DNA from: an uncultured Roseburia sp.
GTDB taxonomy: Bacteria; Bacillota; Clostridia; Lachnospirales; Lachnospiraceae
Length of the DNA stretch: 5,980 nt
Reading direction: 5' to 3'
NCBI GenBank assembly: GCA_900539115.1
Contig: UQAQ01000066.1
Location: 1 to 5,980, forward strand
The position numbers and the translations under genes were made by a program. Positions 1-5,905 of this stretch are shown here, in pieces. The notes beneath the pieces were generated by a model. It did not search any database, was not told the DNA's origin, and worked only from the letters and a program-made list of their open reading frames with translations. Positions within the stretch are counted from its first letter, which is position 1, and each line of letters opens with the position of its first letter.

Positions 1-17
1 TATTTATGTGATTTCAT
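1..17 (-). CDS. Start of a gene leaving the window on the left (first five codons)
   Basis: On the minus strand an AGGAGGT Shine-Dalgarno sequence (24-30) sits 6 nt before an ATG at 17-15. The reading frame begins MKSHK and then leaves the window. A plausible promoter lies just upstream (44-72), so a complete set of initiation signals points out of the window. Only five codons are visible, so no product can be named. The alternative is that the ribosome binding site is a chance match in degraded DNA, but the perfect 7-base match at ideal spacing argues for a real gene. Confidence 0.45.
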
Positions 18-43
18 TCAGATACCTCCTGCCGTTTTTCTTA

Positions 44-72
44 ATCATATACCTTTTAAAAGATATATACAA
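44..72 (-). promoter_or_regulatory. Candidate sigma-A promoter for the left-edge gene
   Basis: On the minus strand a weak -35 TTGTAT (72-67) and a good -10 TATGAT (49-44) are separated by exactly 17 bp. Transcription would start near 37, giving a leader of about 20 nt that holds the AGGAGGT site. The -35 matches consensus at only its first three bases. The -35 end overlaps the beginning of the beta-lactamase-like remnant. Confidence 0.4.
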
Positions 73-484
73 ACTGGTATTTTGAATCAATCGACAAGCA
101 GCTCGGATCTTCCACTATAAATTCATACCTTCAGCAAATAGGATATGGCAATAAAAATATATCCGGAGATTTCTCTTCCTACTGGATGCAGTCATCCTTA
201 AAGATTTCACCAGTAGAACAAGTTGAACTTTTGAAAAATTTATATCGAAACAACTTCAACTTTACTCCTGCTAATATTCATGCCGTCAAAAATTCCATCC
301 ATCTTACCGCCTCTGAAAATGGAGAATTTATGGAAAAACCGGAACCGGACGAGTGAACGGGCAGGATATAAATGGCTGGTTTATAGGTTTTATAGAAAGC
401 CAAAATAATACATACTTTTTCTCCACAAATATTCAAAGCGAACAACGTGCAACTGGTAGTAAAGCATCAGATGGTGCTTTATCT
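63..484 (+). pseudogene. BlaR1 / class D beta-lactamase-type penicillin-binding domain, frameshifted fragment
   Basis: This is a degraded fragment of a serine penicillin-recognising domain, the type shared by class D beta-lactamases and the extracellular sensor of BlaR1. One frame (63-329) gives NWYFESIDKQLG, then the YGN motif in GYGNKNISGD and the segment SYWMQSSLKISPVEQVELL. The next motif appears only after a frame change: from 329 the reading is YGKTGTGRVNG, then NGWFIGF and NTYFFSTNIQ. One T appears to be missing in the run at 327-329, where GEF-YGKTG is expected. The catalytic SxxK region is absent. The SxV motif, which normally lies immediately before the NWYF segment, is not readable. 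The 3' end fades at KASD-ALS, exactly where the convergent ABC ATPase stops. The KTGTG and NTYFF-TNIQ segments fit BlaR1 or a clostridial class D enzyme; the fragment cannot separate these. It is non-functional. Confidence 0.82.
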
Positions 485-1358
485 ACTCGTATTGATTCGT
501 CACATAAATATAAGCATCTTCCAACGTTGCAGGAATTGACATACACTCCAATTCTGGCTGTATTTCAGAAATCACTCTTAACTGCAATCCCCCCTCAACA
601 TACTGTTTAGATGTAATACGATACTTCTGTTCCACTTCTCTTGCTTTTCTCTCATCAGGTACTTTGCAAATCCAGATTTTCCCCTGTGCTTCTTCTGTCA
701 AATTCTTCATAGAACCCGCATACAGAAATCGACCTTTATGCATAATTGCAAGCTGATTGCAGGTGGCAGCTAAGTCTTCTACCACATGAGTTGAAAACAA
801 AACCGTTCTGTTTTCAGAAAAATCTACTAACAAATTGCGGATGCGAATACGTTCCTCCGGATCTAAACCGGTAGTTGGCTCATCCACAATTAAAAATTCC
901 GGTTCATTTAAAAGCGCCTGCACCAATCCTACCCGTCGCTTCATACCGCCTGATAACTGCTTCATTTTCTTCTTACGATGTTCTATAAGACTGGTCTTTT
1001 TCAAATAATAATCTATCCGCTTTCTACATTCTGCTTTCGGAACACCTGCCAGATCTCCCATATACTCCAAACACTCCTGAACCGTCAAATTAGGATACAG
1101 TTCAATTTCCTGTGGTAAATACCCTATCTTTCTTTGGATTTTTTCATAGTTTCCTTCGCTATACAAAATTCCGTCTAATGTAACCATTCCGTTTGTAGGT
1201 TTAAGCACAGTGGTCAAAACTCTCATCAAAGTTGTCTTTCCCGCTCCATTTTCTCCCAATAGTCCAAATATCCCATTTGGTATATCTAAATCTGCATGGT
1301 CGATTGCTGTGACACTATTCTTAAATCTTACCGTTAAATCCTCAATATGAATACTCAT
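483..1358 (-). CDS. ABC transporter ATP-binding protein
   Basis: This is the cytoplasmic ATPase that would power the two permeases encoded just upstream. All nucleotide-binding motifs are intact in its 291 residues: Walker A GENGAGKT (35-42), Q-loop Gln83 in LPQE, signature LSGGM (135-139), Walker B FLIVDE with catalytic Glu160, D-loop GLDP (164-167) and switch His191. The single ATPase domain occupies about residues 1-220. A tail of about 70 residues follows, as is common in ABC-2 drug and peptide exporter ATPases. The ATG lies 4 nt after the upstream permease stop, and its AGAGGG ribosome site lies inside the end of that gene, so translation is probably coupled. Resemblance to LanF/BcrA-type ATPases suggests export or immunity, but the substrate is unknown. 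No convincing terminator follows; the gene runs into the beta-lactamase-like remnant. Confidence 0.93.
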   Translation of the reverse strand: MSIHIEDLTVRFKNSVTAIDHADLDIPNGIFGLLGENGAGKTTLMRVLTTVLKPTNGMVTLDGILYSEGNYEKIQRKIGYLPQEIELYPNLTVQECLEYMGDLAGVPKAECRKRIDYYLKKTSLIEHRKKKMKQLSGGMKRRVGLVQALLNEPEFLIVDEPTTGLDPEERIRIRNLLVDFSENRTVLFSTHVVEDLAATCNQLAIMHKGRFLYAGSMKNLTEEAQGKIWICKVPDERKAREVEQKYRITSKQYVEGGLQLRVISEIQPELECMSIPATLEDAYIYVTNQYE

Positions 1359-1362
1359 AAAT

Positions 1363-2022
1363 TTACCCTCTCTTTCTTACGATCTTCGGCAATGCCAGTA
1401 ACAAAATCAGTCCGATACAAATACACAAGCCTTTCCCATACAGCCATGTAATATCGGCAGTATTTTCTATATCTCTAAAAGAATAAGAAAACAGATTCCA
1501 TGCTCCAAAAAGTTTATCTCCACCTGTGGAATTTGTTGCTACCCATATCAAAAGACTGCTTCCAATTCCCATCCACATATTGCGAAAAAGCATAGACAAT
1601 GTATTAGCCAATATTCCCCAAAAGAAAATAGTTACTACAATCGCCCCAAAACAGGTAATAAACTGAAGTATTTCACTTTCTGTTACTGGATGTGTAATTG
1701 GTTTCTGAAACGCAAAAAACAATCCATATCCAAGAACAGCGAGCAGCAGCAAAAAAGTTCCCTGTATCATCAGTCTCTGTATAATAGAATAGATTCTCTT
1801 TTTTATCTGATACAGTCTCTGAACTTCGGAACGGTTGCTTGTAATTTCCTGCACATAAGTATCTGCACAAAAAACAGCAGTCAATATCGCAAAAGGCGGC
1901 TCTATGGATAGTCCTATTTCATACGTGAAAACAACTGCACGAATCACACTTAAAATTACAACAAAGGATACTGCATAAGCAATTTTATAAAATGGCAGAA
2001 CAATCTTCATTTCCTTCTTCAT
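1363..2022 (-). CDS. ABC-2-type transporter permease, small subunit
   Basis: This 219-residue integral membrane protein has about six predicted hydrophobic segments: roughly residues 15-33, 40-55, 83-104, 121-143, 148-165 and 193-213. It has a basic start (MKKEMK) and a basic end (KIVRKRG), consistent with both termini in the cytoplasm. It has no ATPase motif and no large soluble domain. The ATG abuts the preceding stop as TAAATG with no spacer, and a GGAGGCG site lies 7 nt upstream inside the first permease gene. This start is preferred over the ATG four codons later, which has poorer spacing. It probably forms a heteromeric channel with the larger permease and the ATPase encoded next. The family is inferred from size, topology and context; I recognise no specific named homologue. 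Confidence 0.82.
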   Translation of the reverse strand: MKKEMKIVLPFYKIAYAVSFVVILSVIRAVVFTYEIGLSIEPPFAILTAVFCADTYVQEITSNRSEVQRLYQIKKRIYSIIQRLMIQGTFLLLLAVLGYGLFFAFQKPITHPVTESEILQFITCFGAIVVTIFFWGILANTLSMLFRNMWMGIGSSLLIWVATNSTGGDKLFGAWNLFSYSFRDIENTADITWLYGKGLCICIGLILLLALPKIVRKRG

Positions 2023-3087
2023 TTATATTCGCCTCCGCTTCCAAATCTGTATCGAAATCAGTATAATTACTACCGATACAATAATAAGAAAACTTTGATT
2101 TAAGAGCGCCATCGGGGGCGGTGTCGTATCAAAAAGCTGCCCCGGAAATCGTACCATGATTGCCAAAGGTTTGCCCCAATATCCGTAAACTCCCTCTGCA
2201 TTAGTTCCGCCCAAATTGGAATACACCATATAAAGAATCAAAAGTGGTACACCCGGAAGTGGATTTTTAAATATGAGTGAAATCAATGTATATATACTCA
2301 CAATCATCAGCATATTAGGCAATATATAAAGTACCGTAGAAGCCACAAAATCCCATAGTCGCACTTCAAATCCACTATCCTTTGTATAGATGCGGCACAA
2401 TACCCAAAACAGTATATTCAAAATAGTTAGCACAAGCAAACAAATTGTAAATCCTGCACTCACTTTTCCCATTACATACTTCCCGGCAGTCACAGGCTTT
2501 GTATGCAACAATTCATAAGTATGCTTTTTTGTATCTTGTAAAAATAAAACCGCCAACATAATAATTGCAAAAAACACCATATACAGACCCGCAAAATCAG
2601 CAAATTTTCTTGCGTAATAAAAAGAAAATGTCTTATCTTCCAATTTTTTATCTAGATATGCGTTGATTTCTTCTGCCGTTCCCTTATAATACGTACTGTC
2701 CTCGTATAAATACCTTGCCCCGTACCAGTCATATTCCTGCTCCAAATACGCATAGGCCTCTTTTAAATTCATGCTTTCCAGCTTTTCAATGACATTCTGT
2801 GCTTCTGAATCCGTCAATCCAAACACATCCGTTAATTTTATTTTTACCTTTTCATGCCATACCTCTCTGTGCTTTTCAGGCGTGGCTGGAATATAGCCCT
2901 CATACACTTCTCCTTCAACCGAAGTGTTGGACTGATCATTGATGATTTTCTCCCCCGTTGTAAGATAATGTGTGGTTAAATATGGACTTGTCGCATTAAA
3001 CACACCATAAATCACAAGCAGAACACCTACCCAAAATAACGGTCGCTTTAGATAATTCATAATCTCTCTTTTAAAAATAGCAATCAT
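2023..3087 (-). CDS. ABC-2-type transporter permease with large extracytoplasmic loop
   Basis: This 354-residue membrane protein begins with a cytoplasmic KREIMNYLKRP stretch typical of ABC-2 permeases. Transmembrane segment 1 is at about 15-31. A charged, acidic, Tyr-rich region of about 130 residues (32-160) follows and should lie outside the cell. Further helices are near 162-183, 207-231, 250-272, 278-292 and 331-348. A cytoplasmic loop reads QDTKKHTYELLHTKPVTAGKYV (185-206), resembling the coupling-loop region of ABC-2 exporters. It ends in a basic KRRRI tail. It is the first gene of the ABC operon. The ATG at 3087 has a strong AAAGGAGG site (3102-3095) at 7-nt spacing, and a putative regulator-controlled promoter lies at 3150-3117. 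The external loop is a candidate substrate-contact region. The substrate cannot be inferred from sequence. Confidence 0.85.
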   Translation of the reverse strand: MIAIFKREIMNYLKRPLFWVGVLLVIYGVFNATSPYLTTHYLTTGEKIINDQSNTSVEGEVYEGYIPATPEKHREVWHEKVKIKLTDVFGLTDSEAQNVIEKLESMNLKEAYAYLEQEYDWYGARYLYEDSTYYKGTAEEINAYLDKKLEDKTFSFYYARKFADFAGLYMVFFAIIMLAVLFLQDTKKHTYELLHTKPVTAGKYVMGKVSAGFTICLLVLTILNILFWVLCRIYTKDSGFEVRLWDFVASTVLYILPNMLMIVSIYTLISLIFKNPLPGVPLLILYMVYSNLGGTNAEGVYGYWGKPLAIMVRFPGQLFDTTPPPMALLNQSFLIIVSVVIILISIQIWKRRRI

Positions 3088-3116
3088 ACGTATTCCTCCT
3101 TTCCTTCGTTATAGAC

Positions 3117-3150
3117 ATCATAAAATATAAATCACAACAAAAAGACAACA
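3117..3150 (-). promoter_or_regulatory. Operator-promoter of the ABC operon (TGTTGT direct repeat plus -10)
   Basis: On the minus strand TGTTGT occurs at 3150-3145 and again at 3139-3134, a period of 11 bp. A -10 hexamer TATGAT lies at 3122-3117, 12 bp after the second TTGTTG. Transcription would start near 3110 and give a leader of about 22 nt that includes the AAAGGAGG site. There is no good independent -35 at 17 bp, which fits a promoter that needs an activator. The same element, ungapped and identical at 25 of 34 positions, precedes the response regulator gene (5086-5053). Direct repeats one helical turn apart next to a -10 are the usual site for OmpR-type regulators such as NisR and SpaR. 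Binding by the encoded regulator is inferred. Confidence 0.72.
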
Positions 3151-3154
3151 GCAT

Positions 3155-3184
3155 AAAAAAATCGGACCGCTCATGCAATCCGAT
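3155..3184 (-). terminator. Intrinsic terminator of the regulator-kinase operon
   Basis: On the minus strand AUCGGAUUGC (3184-3175) pairs with GCGGUCCGAU (3170-3161). This is an uninterrupted 10-bp stem with two G-U pairs, closed by an AUGA loop and followed by six further U residues (3160-3155). The stem contains the last codons of the kinase gene, and its TGA stop lies mostly in the loop. It should end the two-gene transcript and separate it from the ABC operon, whose operator begins 4 bp further on. Confidence 0.85.
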
Positions 3185-4352
3185 GAAATACTGCTGTTAT
3201 TACAGCTCCACTCTGTTTTTCATTTTCTATCAGTAACTGACCACCATGCTTTTCACAATACAATCTGCTGATATACATGCCCATTCCTGAATGTTTCAAA
3301 CTGTCTTTCACATTTTGCTGATAAAAAAGCTCTGTTGCCTTTTGCTTATCTATTGTAAATCCCACTCCATCATCCTTTATTCTGATCTGTAATTCAGAAC
3401 AGGTAAGAAACACTTCCATTTCCACTTTTGTCTTGGCGTAACGAAAGGCATTTGACAAAAGGTTTTCTATAACCTCTAAAATCACTTCCTTATCTCCTGA
3501 AAATTTTTCTTCTGTTTCCGAACATTCTAATTCATATAGCTTTCCAAATTTTTTCCTAAACACGTTCATCTCTGCCCGTACGTCTATTTCTACCTGTTTA
3601 CTGGTAATTTCTTCTGCTACTAACTCCCTTGTATCTAAACTGCTCATCTTTCGCATAGTTTCCACAAAGATATCCATACGTTCAATCTGTTTTTTGCTTT
3701 CATTTACCATTTCTAAGGCTTGCTCCATGTTTATCTCTTTCTTCGGAAGATATTCTGAAAGCATTTCCTGATACCCCTCCAGCACAGAGAGCGGAGAACG
3801 TATATCATGTGCAATGGCAGCCCGCAAAGCCTTTTCTTCCTCAAGCATTTTCCATAACTGTTGATTATTCTCTGCCAGCTGTCCTCTCATTCGTTCAAAC
3901 TCTTTGCACAATCCGCCCATCTCATCTTCATTTTCATAAGTGATATGGAAATCTAAATTATTTCGACCAACTTGTCGGGAAGCCAGTTCTAATTCTTCGA
4001 TAGGGCATTTCAGTTTATGCTTATAAAAAAGAAATACCGCTATAATACTCCCTGCAACAGATACGATAAGCACTGTAAATGTCTGAAGAAAATCACATAT
4101 TTCCGATACATGATAATCAAATTCTTTCATTTCATAAGAATGTGGTCTCGGAACATCTGGCAAATACCTTCTACCATCCCCTTCAGCCATTTCAAAATAT
4201 TCTTCTTGGTCTACATAATTCCACCAAATGTTGTTTTGTACTGTGCTTGCTATTCGCATAATTAGTGCTGAAAGATAAAAACTAATTATTAAACTAATTA
4301 TCATATACAAAACAATGGTTTTCCTTAACGAAAGATTTTTTATTTTGCCCAT
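3171..4352 (-). CDS. Sensor histidine kinase, membrane-bound
   Basis: This 393-residue protein senses an external signal, autophosphorylates and passes phosphate to the regulator encoded just upstream. Transmembrane helices at about 13-33 and 91-110 enclose a short extracytoplasmic sensor of about 57 residues (34-90), rich in acidic and aromatic residues. A HAMP-like linker (about 111-163) and a helical EEEKALRAA stretch follow. The H-box AIAHDIRSPL has the phosphorylated His182. The ATPase domain shows the N-box ENLLSNAFRYA (Asn301), G1 DDGVGF (327-332) and G2 HSGMGMYI (354-361). All catalytic motifs are intact. The ATG overlaps the last 13 nt of the regulator gene, with a GGAGGGG ribosome site inside that gene, so the two are translationally coupled. 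A stimulus such as a membrane-active peptide is plausible from the adjacent exporter but is not shown by the sequence. Confidence 0.93.
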   Translation of the reverse strand: MGKIKNLSLRKTIVLYMIISLIISFYLSALIMRIASTVQNNIWWNYVDQEEYFEMAEGDGRRYLPDVPRPHSYEMKEFDYHVSEICDFLQTFTVLIVSVAGSIIAVFLFYKHKLKCPIEELELASRQVGRNNLDFHITYENEDEMGGLCKEFERMRGQLAENNQQLWKMLEEEKALRAAIAHDIRSPLSVLEGYQEMLSEYLPKKEINMEQALEMVNESKKQIERMDIFVETMRKMSSLDTRELVAEEITSKQVEIDVRAEMNVFRKKFGKLYELECSETEEKFSGDKEVILEVIENLLSNAFRYAKTKVEMEVFLTCSELQIRIKDDGVGFTIDKQKATELFYQQNVKDSLKHSGMGMYISRLYCEKHGGQLLIENEKQSGAVITAVFHRIA

Positions 4353-5014
4353 TTATATCCCCTCCCCCATACCGTTGCAATATATTCGTGTTCCGAATAC
4401 ATTTTCATTTTCTTGCGGATTCTGCGAATCAACTCCGTAACCACCCGGCTGTCCCCTTCTGCATCATATCCGCCAATCTTCTCATAGATTCGTTCTTTAT
4501 CAAATACCATTTCAGGGTTCATAGACAAAAATTCTATGATCTCATACTCTAATTTCGTAAGCTCTAAAGCATTCCCTTTAATATGTACACATTTACTGGC
4601 ATAGTCAATCACTAATTCTCCATAAAACCTTTGTTCTTTTTTCCTATGTAAACGTTCTTCACGTTTCAAATGGGCAATAATTCTAGCATCTAATTCTTTC
4701 AAACTGAATGGTTTTAAAACATAATCATCACCACCAGACAACAATCCCATTACTCGATCCTGTTCTTCTACTTTTGCAGTCAAAAAAATAATCGGACAGG
4801 AAACCATATCTCTGATTCTTCTGCACACTTCAATTCCGTCCATTCCCGGCATATTTACATCCAATAAAATAATATCGGGATTTACACTTATCTTTTCCAT
4901 TGCTTCTATGCCATTTTCTGCAATAATCACTGTATAATTCTTCAATGTAAAGTATTGATTCAACATTTTTAGCAATTCTCTATCATCATCAACCATTAAA
5001 ATTTTATAGTTCAT
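4340..5014 (-). CDS. OmpR-family response regulator, winged-helix DNA-binding protein
   Basis: This 224-residue transcription factor would be controlled by the downstream kinase. The receiver domain (about 1-115) has the acidic pocket Asp9/Asp10, phospho-acceptor Asp52 in LLDVNMPGMDG, switch Thr79 and Lys101 in LKPF. The C-terminal winged-helix domain (about 130-224) shows ELTKLEYEIIEFL, the recognition-helix region SRVVTELIRRIRKKM and the closing WGRGYKW typical of OmpR/PhoB proteins. The ATG at 5014 is preferred over a GTG three codons upstream: an AGAGGTGG site sits 6 nt before the ATG, and the GTG falls inside it. The gene is preceded by the direct-repeat operator also found before the ABC operon, so positive autoregulation is likely. 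It ends 13 nt inside the kinase gene. Confidence 0.94.
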   Translation of the reverse strand: MNYKILMVDDDRELLKMLNQYFTLKNYTVIIAENGIEAMEKISVNPDIILLDVNMPGMDGIEVCRRIRDMVSCPIIFLTAKVEEQDRVMGLLSGGDDYVLKPFSLKELDARIIAHLKREERLHRKKEQRFYGELVIDYASKCVHIKGNALELTKLEYEIIEFLSMNPEMVFDKERIYEKIGGYDAEGDSRVVTELIRRIRKKMKMYSEHEYIATVWGRGYKWAK

Positions 5015-5052
5015 AAATTCCACCTCTGGCTATAATGCTATCTTTTCTTTAT

Positions 5053-5086
5053 AGTATATCTTATAAAAAACAACAAATAAACAACA
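5053..5086 (-). promoter_or_regulatory. Operator-promoter of the regulator-kinase operon (TGTTGT direct repeat plus -10)
   Basis: On the minus strand TGTTGT lies at 5086-5081 and 5075-5070, a period of 11 bp. A -10 hexamer TATACT lies at 5058-5053, 12 bp after the second TTGTTG. This is the same spacing as in the ABC operon promoter, and TTTATA between repeat and -10 is also shared at the same offset. An alternative reading is a basal promoter with TTGTTG as -35 and TATAAA (5053-5048) as -10 at 17-bp spacing. That would give some constitutive expression, as an autoregulated sensor system needs. Binding by the encoded regulator is inferred. Confidence 0.7.
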
Positions 5087-5092
5087 ATTCCT

Positions 5093-5126
5093 AAAAGGCA
5101 ACAGCCTTTCTAAACTGCCGCCTTTT
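5093..5126 (-). terminator. Intrinsic terminator upstream of the regulator operon
   Basis: On the minus strand AAAAGGCGGCAG (5126-5115) can pair with CUGUUGCCUUUU (5104-5093). This gives a 12-bp stem including two G-U pairs, with a 10-nt loop and the U-tract inside the end of the stem. A smaller alternative hairpin uses AAAGGC/GCCTTT (5094-5109). The U-tract is short (four U, then AGG), so efficiency may be moderate. It would stop transcripts entering from the degraded tnpV region just before the regulator operon promoter. Confidence 0.6.
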
Positions 5127-5145
5127 CTCCTTCATTTTATTTCCA

Positions 5146-5313
5146 TTATTGATAAACCATCTCTGTATCCACAATCTCCCTTGCACACGATTACATATTG
5201 TTCATTCTCGCTACCCATTCCATCTGATTTTCTGCCTTTAACTGTTCCGTGATCCCCTGTGCCTGTTTCATCTGCTCTACAATTCTTTCAAACCTTAAAT
5301 ACTTATAGTAGTC
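5146..5313 (-). pseudogene. tnpV: tnpV remnant (3' end, interrupted by a stop)
   Basis: The minus-strand frame reads RFERIVEQMKQAQGITEQLK, then AENQMEWVARMNNM, then a TAA stop (5193-5191), and continues in the same frame as SCAREIVDTEMVYQ to a second stop at 5148-5146. This matches my memory of the C-terminal end of TnpV, an accessory protein of Tn4451/Tn4453-type mobilizable transposons, whose members typically read MNNIRACAREIV across the position of the stop. The N-terminal half is missing: the frame upstream of about 5313 loses resemblance. It is a decayed trace of a mobile element, not an active gene. The in-frame stop and 5' truncation are seen directly; the family name is from recall. 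Confidence 0.75.
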
Positions 5314-5401
5314 TGTATCCAAACAAACAAGCCGAAGTCGCACAACAACTTGAAAATCTTATCAACGGAACAACAGTCCCAGATACTATTATAAAAAAGG
5401 A
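5314..5401 (+). other. Unassigned coding-like stretch between the tnpV remnant and a terminator
   Basis: The plus strand can be read as LYPNKQAEVAQQLENLI followed by NGTTVPDTIIKKEKE, which has protein-like composition. There is no ribosome site, and a start can only be borrowed from the antisense of the tnpV remnant. The frame runs straight into the terminator hairpin at 5402. It may be the tail of a lost gene or a chance reading. I recognise no family. Nothing else is seen here apart from the breakpoint of the tnpV homology near 5313. Confidence 0.2.
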
Positions 5402-5425
5402 AAAAGAGCTCCTTCGAGCTCTTTT
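5393..5425 (-). terminator. Strong intrinsic terminator of the lipoprotein gene
   Basis: AAAAGAGCTC (5402-5411) and GAGCTCTTTT (5416-5425) form a perfect 10-bp stem with a 4-nt loop. On the minus strand it is followed by U, CC and six more U (5398-5393). It begins 23 nt after the lipoprotein stop codon, the expected place for that gene's terminator. The stem's own A and T ends mean it could also work weakly on the plus strand. Confidence 0.88.
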
Positions 5426-5448
5426 GATTCAGTTCTGTAAACTTGAAT

Positions 5449-5856
5449 TTACTCAATTCTTACTTCGACACCTTCAATCTCAACATAAACGATTTTGTCG
5501 GTATCAGTGTTGTTTTGCATATTTATACCTACCTTAAACCAAGCGCCTTTTTCTACATCCATTTCAACTGGCATTCCTGGGGTAAGATATGTTGGCTCGT
5601 ATGCATTTTCTTCCTTGACACTAATTGGTTTTAACACCACCTCTGTATCGCCTAATCCATCGCCAGAATAAATTGTAATCTTGTTGCCTATCGGGGAGAT
5701 TTCCTCATCGGAATAGACAAAATCCTCTTGATAAACAATTTCTTCGGTACTTCCTGCAGGGACAACAATTTTGATTTTGTAGGTATCATTCTTACCACAT
5801 CCTGTCAAAGCAAGAACACAAGCCAATGTTAGAACTAATGCTATCAATTTTTTCAT
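5449..5856 (-). CDS. Small secreted lipoprotein of unknown function
   Basis: This 135-residue protein starts with a classic lipoprotein signal peptide: MKK, a hydrophobic stretch LIALVLTLACVLA, and lipobox LTGC with lipidated Cys20. The mature part of about 116 residues is strongly acidic and appears rich in beta strands (KIKIVVPAG, KITIYSG, IVYVEIEGVEVRIE). It should be anchored on the outer face of the membrane. The ATG at 5856 has an AAAGGAG site (5872-5866) at 9-nt spacing. A longer frame from a TTG at 5901 is rejected because it lacks such a site and hides the signal peptide. The gene is monocistronic: it has its own putative extended -10 upstream and a strong terminator downstream. I recognise no family, no enzyme motif and no clear link to the two-component system. 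Confidence 0.85.
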   Translation of the reverse strand: MKKLIALVLTLACVLALTGCGKNDTYKIKIVVPAGSTEEIVYQEDFVYSDEEISPIGNKITIYSGDGLGDTEVVLKPISVKEENAYEPTYLTPGMPVEMDVEKGAWFKVGINMQNNTDTDKIVYVEIEGVEVRIE

Positions 5857-5905
5857 ACATTCACACTCCTTTGTTAAATTCAAGTTATCTAACTGTTTCA
5901 ATCTC

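Noticed and set aside
1..86. Hydrophobic plus-strand frame (YVISFRYLLPFFLIIYLL) as a BlaR1 membrane segment
   Set aside because: It is short, ends at a stop, is not in frame with the penicillin-binding fragment and coincides with minus-strand promoter and ribosome-site bases.
461..480. Hairpin AAAGCATC/GGTGCTTT just after the ATPase stop as a terminator
   Set aside because: On the minus strand the stem has a C-A mismatch and no U-tract follows. The bases are explained by the KASD-ALS coding end of the remnant.
353..610. Apparent 85-codon plus-strand gene
   Set aside because: Its first part is the KTGTG end of the frameshifted beta-lactamase-like fragment; the rest is antisense to the ABC ATPase. 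It has no ribosome binding site.
1673..1911. Short open frames on both strands inside the small permease gene
   Set aside because: They overlap an intact permease in other frames and have no initiation signals.
3108..3137. Alternative ABC promoter TTGTGA-N18-TATAAC
   Set aside because: Transcription would start inside the AAAGGAGG ribosome site and leave no usable leader; the TATGAT at 3122-3117 fits better.
4017..4265. Plus-strand open frames within the histidine kinase gene
   Set aside because: They are antisense readings of the membrane and sensor region, with no ribosome site and no recognisable motif.
5015..5023. GTG start at 5023 for the response regulator
   Set aside because: The GTG lies inside the Shine-Dalgarno sequence of the ATG at 5014, which has 6-nt spacing and begins the normal receiver domain.
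5857..5901. TTG start at 5901 for the lipoprotein
   Set aside because: It would put 15 residues in front of a standard signal peptide, and it lacks a ribosome site; the ATG at 5856 has one.
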